Assembly (NCBI GenBank): GCA_943735955.1
Contig: OX030958.1
Location: forward strand, 9,913,126-9,977,125
Direction: 5' to 3'
From: Piscicola geometra
Taxonomy: Eukaryota; Annelida; Clitellata; Hirudinida; Piscicolidae
Length of the DNA stretch: 64,000 bases
The notes beneath the pieces are model-generated. The model saw nothing but the letters and a program-made list of their open reading frames with translations, did not search any database and was not told the origin of the DNA. The translations under genes and the position numbers were made by a program. Shown piece by piece: positions 1-19,800 of this stretch (within the stretch, counting starts at the first letter, position 1; each line of letters begins with the position of its first letter).

Positions 1-38
1 AAAATTATTTTATCAGTCTCTCACCATGCCACCTACAG

Positions 39-1421
39 CAAGTTCAGAGTGCAGTGGAACGGGTGGAGGGTGATGCCGCGGTCAAAGGACTGCTTCTCCA
101 GATCCAGGAGTGCACCAACATACCACGCAAGCAGGCCAAGTTTGCGGTCACTAAAACACGTATATTCCCCAATTAAATTGGCAAGACTTTTTTAAACAAT
201 TGTGGCTGTCATTGTACTATCTAGGCATCATTTTTCTCAAAAGTAATAGCCCTGTCGAAACACTGTCGTTACTGTTCTGTTGGTAATTAACATTTTATCA
301 TCATCACCACCACCACCCTCATTATCAATATCACCACTACCGCCATTATCATCAGTACTAAATAATCATCACCACTATCATCATCATCATCACCACCCTC
401 ATCATCATCATCATCACTACAGAACTTCTTGAAGAACAGCATGAGGATCAGGAACGACAAGTTGATAGAGAGGGCTTGGCAGGCCATCCAGGCCGAAGTT
501 CAAAGATATAATAATACAAACAGTGAAAATAAAAATGATAATAATAATAAAAACTACAAAAATAATAATAATAAAAATGACGATGATAATATTATGAAAG
601 AAGATAATGATGATGGGAAGGTCGAGGTCACTAGTGGTAAAGATGCTGATGATTGTAGTAGCAAACAAATTAAAAATGGAGCAAAAATTGGAATTGGTGG
701 TGAAGATGAAGAAAAAGATGGAAGGAAAAAAAATAAAAGAAAGATGAAAGAGCAAGACGAAGGAGCCAAAATACCCAAGATTGAAAGTGATTAGAAGTTT
801 TTGTCGATCATTTAAATCAATATAGCCATTTATCAATCAAATATAATCTGTCTTTTCACTATATACGTGTGTTTTTACTTCATAAATCTAAAATAACCCT
901 TAAAGATGTACCGACGCCATTATTCGAAACCCATTAATTTTAAATTAGAGTAATTAACAATTTACTCCAATACACCAATTCCCCATCAGCCACTCCAACA
1001 GACTTCAGCTGGTCAGGCTGCGTTCATGAAATCCTCTCTCAGAGTCCCTCTCAACAACTACCTCGCAAGAAGCTTCATAAGAAGGTAGGGTGATAAATGG
1101 TGTGAAGGATTGAATAATAAAATTGTATTTATCATTTTAAATATTTTATTAAACCTAGACTATATGTTTTTAAATTGTTAATAAAATATTTTTCTTAATT
1201 TTTAGAGTAATTTATTATAGATTTTTTTCTAAAAGAAATAAAACCCGATGTTAATTTAACTATATTTATCACATTAGTTTATGAAGGAATTCAAAAAGAA
1301 GTGTCAGAATGCCGAGAATTATTCAGATGAAAAAGCCATCTCAAAACTTGAAAAGAAACTGTTAAAGAACTCAAAATTGAAAATACATAATGATATCGTG
1401 ATGCTGACAGAACAAATTTGA
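39..1421 (+). CDS. LYAR: LYAR-like nucleolar protein, C-terminal part (left-truncated)
   Basis: Exons 39-146, 423-786, 1002-1084 and 1278-1421 (TGA) join in phase. LYAR is a nucleolar, RNA/DNA-binding growth regulator with two N-terminal C2HC-type zinc fingers, which would lie left of the window. Exon 1 carries NIPRKQAKF, followed in exon 2 by NFLKNSMRIRNDKLIERAW. This is the family signature after the zinc fingers (human has NVPRKKAKFQNWMKNSLKV). Exon 2 continues into a low-complexity Asn/Asp/Lys linker ending in a basic stretch. Exons 3-4 encode the conserved C-terminal winged-helix-like module, with FSWSGCVHEILSQSP corresponding to human FNWKGTIKAILKQAP. The donor after 786 is the weakest choice; a GTAAAG site near 637 in the same phase would shorten the linker. 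The 3' end faces the IP3 3-kinase gene on the other strand. Confidence 0.85.
296..417. repeat. (ATC)n/(CAC)n microsatellite in LYAR intron
   Basis: Imperfect trinucleotide run (ATC with CAC interruptions) filling the intron up to the acceptor of the next LYAR exon at 423. It accounts for the Asp-rich open frame on the reverse strand. Confidence 0.9.
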
Positions 1422-1593
1422 CGATGTGTTACAAAGTAATTCATCTAGCCTACTATTTTATTAATTTTAATATTTTAAAAAATCTTATATTATGACAGTT
1501 AATTATCTTGAATTATACTTTTTCTATAAATTATTTTCACTATCTTGCTTTTTGTAAAGCTTCGTTCAATTCCTAGTTTGGATTAGCAAAGGT

Positions 1594-4500
1594 TTAGACA
1601 AAAACTTCAAATATGCGAACTGCGCTATGAACATTGCAACAGTCCACATTCCATTGCAGGCAGACGTCGTCATTTTGGAGATGTCCCATGAAGGAAATTA
1701 TCGAAGATCTGTCGTGGTGTGGTGGTTGAAGTAGTTGCAAGTGGTTGTGTGTTGGTGGGTGTATCATATTCTTCGTACACCTAGTCCACATGAGAGACAA
1801 AATTCGCCTTAAAATCGATTTACTCTGAAGCAATAGTTTTAAAAAATTGCATTTAAAAAGAAAGTGTCTTGAAATCTCGCGTTACAAAATTTAAATGCAA
1901 GTGTAGCTCACCCTGATGAGGTTGCTAAGGCCGATGAGGTATCCATCTTCGTGGTTGCCCAGCTGCCAGGGCACTGAGTGTCGTGTGTTTTGGTGCTCTA
2001 CGGCCTGTGTGCATCGGGTTTAGTATGTGTTGTGTTGGCGTGTGTGTGCGTATTGTACGATATTAGTGGTGATGTGATGTCAAGAGTCGATAATCTACTG
2101 TTTTTAGTTTTTAGGGTTTAAAATATCGAAGTAGTACAATTTTTAAGAGAGTTAAGCCAATACAACGTTTGAAGATGAATCTTTTTTCTATCTAAATTAA
2201 ATATCATTAAACCACTAAGATAGCGCTATAAAACTTAGATAATAAACTTTAATATCTACTTTTTTAACTATAAAAATGATTTATTCCAAGATTATTTTTA
2301 GATTCCTAGTTACCATGCAATACAATAGAGTAAATGGTACCTTTGCGAAGTCAATGAGCCAAATGTTGGCGTTTCTTTTGTCATCACAGAAAAACAATAG
2401 AGACGATCCGATCAACTTGAAAATGTAATTATGGCAATTATTAATAATATTAATATTTAAATAAACATTTCTAGTTATTCTTTCGAATGATTTATACCAT
2501 CAGATTATTCTTTTCCTATCACAAATACAAAAATTAAAACATTAAGAAAATTGTCAACATTAGCAAAATTATTGCCAGCTTTAAAACTATTTTCTTTAAA
2601 AAACTTTACGTTAGATCATAATTAATTTTACAGAGTTATTTTTTTTACTAGACATTAAGAAGTAATCGGATACATCAAAACGGGTTTTCAATTAACTAAT
2701 TTGATTTAACTTATTAACTTATTTGAGAATCATAATATTCCATTTTCTTATTTGATTATATTTTAAAGCAAAAAATTTTCAATTTGTTAAAGTAATTTTT
2801 TTAAAATTACTTCGTTAACATAAAATTTAATAATATTTGTAAAAATTCTTTTTCAAATCATTAAAAATGATAACTCTTAAATAAAACCTCACTGCCACAC
2901 CTACCTTGCACCCAACTCCCATGCACCTCGTGGTTTCTGAAGGCGTCAGACGACAGCAAGATTTTTTCAATTTCTTTGAGTCTTTTCAAAAACCGTTTGC
3001 AAATTTTTCGGTCTCCCTGGGCTAAAGTGTTGATGAGAACATCGGCAACCTGCATCCGTGTGTGTTGTTTCAAAAATTGTATGTTTTTTGTTGAGAAAAT
3101 GATTTTTTTCAAACTTTGATGCTTTTTCATTTTTTCCTAATTGAATTTTGTTTAAAACTATTCTAAAACAAGATAAATTGAAAGTTACTTCAAATGCATG
3201 ACAAGCACCTGATCGATAGTTTTGACGCTTTTTGATACACCCGAAGAGGGAAGACCTCGTGGCTACAAAAATGAAAATGGACAATTTTCAAATGGTATAT
3301 TTATCGTCTTTTGTAAAAATTAACTAGGATATTTGATGATTAGAATGATGAAAAGTTATGAATGTAATTTTTAATGTTTCGAAGAACATCTAACTTTGAT
3401 AGCTTCCAACCTCAAGCCAAGATTTGACGATGAGCTTGTGTTTTCTCGAAACTGAATTTTTCCAAGTTTAAAATATTATTACAAAAAATGTATATATTAT
3501 TTTAAATAAAAAATATATAAATGAGATTAAATTATTTAACTATTAATTTCAGAACTCTTAATACTTTTCCAACGATAAAGCCTCTTCCACTAAATTCACC
3601 TGCATGTATCTCAGCTTGGTAATCTTTCCTTTCGCCCTTTCCTCTGGTGTGGGTTCATTCGGATCTAAGGCGACCATCTTCTCGTACAGGTCAGCTCGCT
3701 CTTTGGGGTTTTCTGTTTCTGACTCCAAGAACGTTCTGGAAAAATAGCAAAATTAATAAAAATTAATAATTTAAATAAGTTTCTAACAAAATGGTGTGGG
3801 ATTAGGCACTTTTTTATGTGGATTTAATCAAAACTCCGTGGAACTTGAGATTTTTTGGTTTTTGATTTTTTTAAAACTCATTTGAAAATTTTGAACTTTG
3901 ATGTATTTAATGAAAAATAAAGATGCAATAAAGTTTTTTCAAACAAAAAACTAATGATTAAATTATAAACTTCTAAAAGACGAACCGCGTTCCCATTTTG
4001 ATGTCGAGGATGGAAGGGTCGTTGAAGTGTTGCAGCAGGTCTTCAATCTCTATGTAATCTGAAGAGTGTTTGTGTAAGGTGTCGCGAGTGATGTTCAAGA
4101 AATTAGTTTTTCATGAGAATGTAAAATAGGATAGGATAGAACAAATTAAAGTATGAAGAGGTAATATGATGAAGATAATTGGGAAAATTTAAGAATTGGC
4201 AATGAAAACTTGAAAAAAAGTTTTTAACACTTTCGTGCAATGTCGCAAAAAAATTATTAAAAAAAGATAAAAATCAGCTTATTGTGATAGTTAAAGCAAT
4301 AAAATTAGCAAAGCAAATTAAAATATCATAAAATGTGTCTATTTGTGTCACAGATTTTAAATAGATTTTAGTGAAAGGTAATACAGTTTTAAAAGTATCA
4401 GTAAAAAAACAATGGCCTAGATTTTATCTTCAGATGTTTCCGTCTTTTTTGCATTGAAAAAAATCTTTTTTTGTCGAGTTTCTAAATTTGAATGTAAATC

Positions 4501-5387
4501 ATAGTCGGTTTCACCACAATAAATATTTTTGGAAAACTAGTTTAAAAGAAATGTATCATTGAACTTCAGATGTAAGGCTATTATAAAGTTACAATTTTCA
4601 TAATGAAAATTTCTAATAAATTTACAATTTTCATAATAAAAATTTCTAATTAAAAATTTAAATTCTTAAAGCAAACTTTAAAACTTCATTTATTGAATAT
4701 ACAACGACAAGCTTCTTGTTTTTTTATTTTAAGGCACAACTAAAAAACCTTTTTCTAAATTTGTTGTCGATACCGATCATGCAATTTGCCAAGTTGTAAA
4801 GCAGTTTTACAATCACTATAACGTCAATTACTCATTAAGATAACTAAGTTACTCTAAAAAGAAGAATAACCTCAATCATTGTAATCATCATCATCATCGT
4901 CGTCACCTTCATCATCATTCTTTATAATTTTCTTATTTATCAAAACTCTCTCACATGAACCAACAGCACCGTCGCAAGCTAACGTCATATACAACTCAAC
5001 ATCATCCGCACAAGTCAACATTGACGTCACAAGCTATCATCATAATCACTACCACCATCATCATCACCTTCATCATCACCACCATCATCATCACCACCAC
5101 CACCATTCACATCATCACCACAACCGACTTTTGTTATCTTTTTGGTACTCCCTATGGAAGCGGGGCGTGATGTGTCTCATCGGGTCTGTCTGGATGTCCC
5201 TGTAGAAGACCGCCTCCAACGAGTCCTCTGCCTTCAACTTGCTGATCGTTCTCGCTGAACTCTTTACTATCGAGTCTGTGTGCGTGTGGGTGGGTGAGTT
5301 TTATTGTGTGTTTATGTGTGTGTGTATCTGTGTGTGTGTTTATGTGTGTGTGTGTGTGTGTGTGTGTATTTGTGCGTGTGGGTGTGC

Positions 5388-5472
<85 letters not shown>

Positions 5473-6564
5473 GTGTGTGTGTGTGTTTGTGTGATGGATT
5501 GGGTGAGTGGATAGATGGATGGGGGGGGGGGGGTGGATGGTGTGTGTGTGGTTGGGTGGATACATGAATGGGTGGAAAGATTAATGCATTGATGGGTGAA
5601 TGGATGGATAGATGCATGGATGAGTGGGTGGATAGATAGATGTGTGGATGGATGGATGGATTGACGAGGTTGTCTGTGATTGGGTGGCTAAGGATGGTTA
5701 TGAATGAGTGGGTTGGTGATTAATTGGCTTGTTGTTTGATCGTGAATGGGTAGTTCTGTGTAGTTTATGGGTGAATTGGAGATTTAGTCTACGATTTAAG
5801 CGATCATAACACAGTCTAAAATATTATAATTGTATATAAAAAAAGAATTTTTCAAACATTAGTCAAAACTCTTTAAACTTAGTAGGATCTAATTCTGATG
5901 AATGAATTACTTTATTACTTTAGTTTCCAATTACATTAATAATCTCAATTTAAATGTAATACTTTATTTAATCTGCCTGAATTGCACGTGCATTAAATTG
6001 AAACAGATTAAAAATTCCGTCATTGACACTTCCACGCACGTATTTTTAACCTCGATGGCTGAAAATGAATAATAGAAAACAGATTTAGAATTCATAAAAA
6101 AGTATTTTTTCTTTATATACTTTATTTCAATAAAAAGTTGAGCTTCTATTTAAAGAATTTCTCAACGCATAAAACAGAAAGTTCTGTATTTATCCCAGAC
6201 TTATTGAAAGTATCTAATAAATTAAACCGTAAAGCTTTTAATGAGAAAAGAGTTTAATTATTGACAATTTCAATCAAACTAAAAATCTCCTGTGTAGAAA
6301 CAAAATAATTTATTCCATTTATTTTATTAAAAACCTGTTTATTTAATATATTAATATTTTTTAAAATATTGGTATGAATTATACATTTTAAATCATCAAG
6401 TTTATTTTGTTGTGAAACTGTAGCGAATACATGGAATTAAAGAATCGGCCGAATGTGATAACAGAAACAAATGAAATAATATATCAATATTAATGATATT
6501 ACCCACCTTTATGACCGGCTAGTTGGGCCCAGTTCTCGCTGGACCCGCTCTTCGGGTGCGCCAT
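1594..6564 (-). CDS. ITPK: inositol-1,4,5-trisphosphate 3-kinase (complete, short form)
   Basis: Phosphorylates Ins(1,4,5)P3 to Ins(1,3,4,5)P4 in the cytosol, ending the calcium-release signal. Minus-strand exons in order: 6564-6507 (ATG), 5254-5129, 4058-3986, 3735-3600, 3451-3395, 3262-3209, 3049-2927, 2415-2341, 2004-1912, 1824-1594 (stop). All phases match, giving about 341 residues. Family marks: [10 protein letters not shown] near the start (vertebrate WVQLAGH), [11 protein letters not shown] (the PxxxDxKxG signature, about residues 75-85), [21 protein letters not shown] (vertebrate SSSTTLGFRIEGIK), [21 protein letters not shown] with the metal-binding Asp, and [19 protein letters not shown]. 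The protein begins almost at the kinase core, so the long N-terminal regulatory and calmodulin-binding region of vertebrate ITPKs is absent or on unseen 5' exons. The last 77-codon exon is open and in phase but not recognisably conserved. A reverse-strand AATAAA lies at 1457-1462. Confidence 0.88.
5033..5122. repeat. (ATC)n-rich microsatellite
   Basis: ATC/ACC run in IP3 3-kinase intron 2, ending just outside the donor of the 5129-5254 exon. Confidence 0.85.
5304..5720. repeat. (TG)n tract followed by degenerate GGAT/GGGT repeat
   Basis: In IP3 3-kinase intron 1. A (TG)n block (pure from about 5391 to 5470) runs into a decaying tetranucleotide array of GGAT/GGTG units. The Cys-Val and Thr-His open frames across it are artefacts. 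Confidence 0.95.
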
Positions 6565-13807
<7,243 letters not shown>

Positions 13808-16800
13808 TCATGAGAGGAGGTGTGCCGTGACGAGTTGGTTGGTGAGTAGGAGCAGGTGTTTGGGATGGTCCTTCTTCACATCGACCACTTTCCCCTGACC
13901 CAACAGGAAGCGGCAGAGAAGGTTCCTCATGCGGTCGTGTCCACCGAAGCCCAGGACTCCCTTGAAGGAGGGCAACGAGGCGTGGTAGCCGAAACGCTGG
14001 TCGGTGATGATGGTGCTGATGTAGAGAGAGGAGATGAAGCCTGAGACGATGAAAGTTGCCAAGCACTGTTGCCTTTCGCCAATCTTCTTCTTATCAGCAC
14101 CGCTGCCGTGACTCGCATGACGTTCTGATCGAGACGCGTCGACCGATCGTCGACTGCTTTCCGGTGAGAGGGTGACGTTCAGCGGGAAGCTCGACCTGCG
14201 ACAGGACGCCTTGTAGACTTCTAAAAAATGAGCGTTCGACTCGTTAGAAAGGTATTCGGACGATGAGTTGGATGTCTGAACGCTCGCTTGACCTGCACTA
14301 GCCACACGCTGCTCGCTGCCACTCACTTCGGCATTGCACTCCGGCACCAGCTTGAGTGAGGTGTGGTAGGGAGAGTTGGAGGGGTGCTTGCAGGAGGAGA
14401 GGAACTGGTCGTTCAATGGCATGCTGTGTCGTCGCTTACTCGCCAGCAGCTGCCACACGTCGGCATCATCATCATGACCACCACCGCCACCAGTATCACA
14501 GCCGCCTATGCTTTCGCCACCCGCCTTAGAATTGCCTAAAAAAGAAGGCGAGTTGTTGTTGTTGCTGAGGTAGAGGTCCTTGAAGGAGAGCAACTTGCGG
14601 CCCTTCTTGATGTCGTTCCAGTAGCGCTGGTTCAGACTCATGTGCGCCAGCATGCTGCCAGAGTCGAGGGTGTCGACGTAGGTGTGCCACAGTCGGAAGA
14701 GCGGCTCGACGATGAAGCTGGTGAAGCCTGCATTGGTTGGTTGGTGGTGGTTCGTTGGTGCTTGTTGCTGTTGTGGCGTTTGTGGTAGTGACGATGGTTG
14801 TCCAATTTAAAAAAATTGGTTAATTAAAAAAAGTATTTTTATATATATAAGCATAAATATATAAATGGCAAACAAAAAATAATAGTATTCATATAAAATA
14901 AAAATAAAATTAAATGCATAAAAAAAGGAAGGAAGGAAGGAAGGAATGAAGGAAGGAAGGAAGGAAGGAAGGAAGGAAGGAAGGAAGGAAGGAAGGAAGG
15001 AAGGAAGGAAGGAAGGAAGGAAGGAAGGAAGGAAGGAAGGAAGGAAGGAAGGAAGGAAGGAAGGAAGGAAGGAAGGAAGGAAGGAAGGAAGGAAGGAAGG
15101 AAGGAAGGAAGGAAGGAAGGAAGGAAGGAAGGAAGGAAGGAAGAAAGGAAGAAAGGAAGGAAGGAAGGAAGGAAGGAAGGAAGGAAGGAAGGAAGGAAGG
15201 AAGGAAGGAAGGAAGGAAGGAAGGAAGGAAGGAAGGAAGGAAGGAAGGAAGGAAGGAAGGAGGGAAGGAACTGACCTATCTGCACCGATGCTATCGTCTG
15301 CTTCTTGCGATCGAAGTTCGGGTTGACTGGTAACTTTAACTTCCTCTCACAATCCCCTGGGTGGTGGTGATGATGATGGTGGTTTCAATGATGCTGGTGA
15401 TGATGATAATGATGATTGTGATAATGACGATGATGAGGATGATAACGATGATGGCGTTGCCACAGAATGGAATAAATAAATAAATAAACAAGCAAGGAGG
15501 CAAGGAAGGAAGGAAGGAAGCGGAGACCTTGTCTGAAGAACTCGGCGCAGATGAGTTCACTCCAGCGGTAGCAGACGGGCCACGCTCGACAAGGATTCGA
15601 TATGTCCGCGCACTTCAGAGCCATCTGTCGTTCCGGTGGTGAAATAAGGATAATAATAGTTATTATTATTATCTTTATTATTAGAAAAATAATAATGATA
15701 ACAATACTCTGGTGAGGAAGTGACGTGGAGAATTGATGGAAGTGGGAAAGGTAGTAGTGAGAAGATGGTAGAAGTGAGATGGCGGTAAAAGTGATAAAAT
15801 ATGGAAATTATTGTAGATAAAAGATGAAAATATTTTGCGATGAAGTAGTAGGAAATAAGAACTTTCATAATCATTATCATTACCACCAATAGTATCATTA
15901 TCAAGAGTGTCAACCTGCAGCACGAAGATGCGGTCTTCGTCAGAGAAGCTCAGATCTAGGTTATTTTCCTTGATGCGAAGCTGGGTGGTATGTGTTAATA
16001 AGAATAATTATTTTCGTTTTTTTACATATTCTTTGCTTGTATCATGAGTATTGCACTGAAAGTAGAAAAATAAAGTTTTTAATTTGTTTTTCTATTGTAT
16101 ACTCAAAATTTATAAACAGGAATAATGAAAAAGTTTTAAAAAAAGTAAAAATGTAAGTTTTTAGAATATATACTAAACACTATACAAAATGAAAAAGAAT
16201 TTGAATGAGATAATAAATAAAAAAAGAGATTATCGTCCCAGGAAAGAAGAGTTTTTGATGAGAAGAAAAAAAACAATAATTTTTTTAAAAAGATGTCATA
16301 ATTCTTAATTAATTGGGAAAAAATTGTATAATGACTGAGATTGAAATAAAAATTATATTAATAGATAAAAGGTTGGAAAGACAGTTTTAATATATAATAG
16401 TTTCAAATGCATCACACATTTTTAAAAATTGAAAATCAAAGTTTAAAACTTGTACAATTTAGATTTGTGAGAGCTTTTCTCGGAATTCTAGATCCATTTT
16501 TGAAGATTGTTAAATTAATACCTGAATTATCAATCCTTTTATTTATTAAGTTTGAAATATGATCGAATATTCCATTTTTTTCTTGTTTTTTTCTCAAATG
16601 TTAAAACTTGATTAATTGTCTTTTTCCCCATTATAACGTCGTTTAATCCTGAGGATCAAAGACTTAATAATCTACCACATTAAATATTGAAAATATATTT
16701 CATGAATTTTTAATATTATTACAAAATTGTCTCAAAGTTTAAATATTAAAACCCGTTTTGTTTAGGCTACTGCTTTCTGCATCTTTTTTTATTTAAAATA

Positions 16801-19800
16801 TTTTTGGAGTATTTAAAATATTATTTATTTTCTTAATAAATAAATAAATAATTTCATTTCTATATCCTAATATATATATTTATTTTGTAAACTTGAGAAT
16901 AGAGTGCAATTTTCCAAAGACTTGATAAGCTCAAAAGCGATCACATGCTTCGTCTACTTTGAGAAAATATCTCTAAAATGAAAAGTATTTTCGATTAACA
17001 ATAGTGGCCTGAAATGGAAAAATGAAATTAAAGAAAAAATATTTGCGAAAAATAAAATGAAATTGGAAGGCATCAAGAATATACTAAAATGAAATTGAGA
17101 AGCATCAAAAAGATATTAAAAGCAACAAAATAGAAGCAATATTAACGAATAAAAAGGAAAATGGCAACATGGAATAAAAGACTGAAACAGTTCTGCTTAA
17201 GAAGAGTTTAAGTTTTACACTTGTCCACAATAAAGAAGGTACCGACTGGATAAAAACACTTTCATATCGCATCTTGGTGCTCTGAACAAGATAACTTTTT
17301 TATTTCGATTAGCTGCAGATTTTTAAAAATTAGAAATTCCTCGACAGAATGCATCTTTTCATTCTCCAATCTAGGCGCAGAGAACAAAGCGGTTCACTCT
17401 AGGAAGGTCCACAACAGACCACGTCTTGACCCTCAACCTTTCTCTCAAATAATACTTTTTCTATTTTTTATTCTTATAATTTCCCAAAAAAGTATTCGAG
17501 TACCCGTTTTTTAATCTATTTTAAATTCAACATTAAAAAATATCTTCTGATATATCTAATAAATAAAAATTAAATACTACAAGAATACTAAATAGATGAG
17601 TTAATATGATGGCAAATCGTCATCATTATTACTTACTTCTTTATAAGCATCATCATGAGCATCAGAATCATCATCATGAGCATCAGAATCATCATCATGA
17701 GCATCAGAATCATCATCATGACGAGCCTAACCTCGAACTCGTCCAAGAGTCTCTTGTGTTGGAAAATGTCTGTAGCGATGATGGTGTTGTAGAGGACACT
17801 GTCGATGGTGTTTCTGTCGAGTTGTTTGTGTTTTTGTTGTTTTTTTTTGTTCTTGGTAAAAGTGTTGTTTTTTGTGTTTTTGATGGTTAAAGTGTTGTTG
17901 TTTTTGTTGTTGGTAGCGTTTTTAGATGAGATCTTGTTGTTTGAGATTGCTAGTGAATCTTGTGGCATGTTAAGTTCGTCGTTAAGTGAGATAATAAAAA
18001 GACGGCGTTTTTGTTTTTGTTTCATTATTTTTGTTGTATGTGTGATGAATTCGTGATATGTTGGGATGAGTGTGGAGATAAAATTAATAATGATTTGTGT
18101 ATGGTGAAGAATACACTGCGAAACATTCGATGGAAACAACAAATATAAAATATAAAAATCCTACTTTCAATAATGCACTTCAATTAACACTGCACGCTGA
18201 AAAGCGCAATATAAATAGGCTTGTTTGTTTTATATTAGCAATATTCCAAGAGCGAGAGAGTTCATTATTGCGGAATTAAGGAGAGTCACAGAGCAAACAA
18301 GTGTGTCCAATGAAGCCCTACCAGTTTAGACCATTCAAAAAGTTTAATTTTTTTCTTTAAATGTGACTTATTTTTTTGGTAAAATAATATAATATAATAT
18401 GGAAAGATACTCTGAGTACATCCTTTACTTGCGAATAAAAATAAAAATTAACAAAATATTATTTTTTGAATAAATCATGAATATAAAATAAAACAATAAC
18501 AATTTAAAAATCTAATTTTATTTGAAGAATTGGAGCAGTTATTTAAGTGTTGACGCGTTCAATTATTAATAAGGTACTTAGTGTTTGATGGATGGACAGT
18601 GAGGAGAAGAAAGAGAATCAGTTAATAATGAAAGGAAAGTCGTAAATTTTCATCGTCGCCAAGAAAGAGACCACACGATTACATTCACTTTTAGTTGAAG
18701 GCCACTTTAATGGGAAATTATGGCCGGAATGACTGTAAAGTGAAAGTGAAAGTGGAATCGTGAAGTCATGATCTGACTGCATTTGAAATATAAACGGGAA
18801 ATGAATGAATTATTGCATAGTGAAATGATCTTAAAAGTCCTTGATAAACAGAAGAAAGTAAGTAACGCACTTCAGAAGTCGAATTTTATAAAATACATGA
18901 AAAATAGTTTTAAAAAATATAACTGATAAAATGCAAACAAGAGCTTTCAATATGCATACAATTACAGTGAATAAAAGTGAAAGTTGAATAAAAGTTCGCC
19001 ATAAAAGGACCATAAAGACGAGGTTCTTTGAAGGACATTTAATTATGTCCTTTAGAGTAAAGCGTTCGCATCGACGATAATGCGTTCGTTCTATTGTAAT
19101 ATAAAAAACATTTGAAAAGCATATAAAAAATCATTTGAATTCATTTTAAATTGTTAATTAAATATTTATTCCATTCGGCGGCATGATCATCATCATCTTC
19201 ACCATCATCATCACCATCATCATCGTCATCATCATGATCATCATCATGATCATCGCCATCATGAAATATTTGAGCGACAAAGGCACATGAATGGCACTCG
19301 TAGCGGTGTAGTGACGAAAGAGCCTTCTGAAACTGAAGATGGCTAAAGGCAAGAAAAAAGTAGAAAAAAACTCACTGATGGAAAAATGAAATGAAGTGAC
19401 GATGAGAATAAGAATACGAAAGAATTTACTATAAACAAAATGTGCTATAACAAAGAATTTACTATAGAAATGAATGTACTACAAAAATGAATTTACTATA
19501 AAAATGAATTTACTATAAAAATGAATTTACTATAAAAATGAATTTACTATAAAAATGAATATACTATAAAAATGAATTTACTATAAAAATGAATTTACTA
19601 TAAAAATGAATTTACTATAAAAATGGATTTACTATAAAAATGAATTTACTATAAAAATGAATTTACTATAAAAATGAATTTACTATAAAAATGAATTTAC
19701 TATAAAAATGAATTTACTATAAAAAGAACTCTTTTTTAAACTATCATTATTATTATTATTATTAAGCCAAAAGATTAGAATCATTATTGAGACACAGAGA

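Noticed and set aside
14839..15326. Repeating Lys-Glu-Gly-Arg and Phe-Leu-Pro-Ser frames
   Set aside because: Produced by the (GGAA)n microsatellite inside a PDE7 intron.
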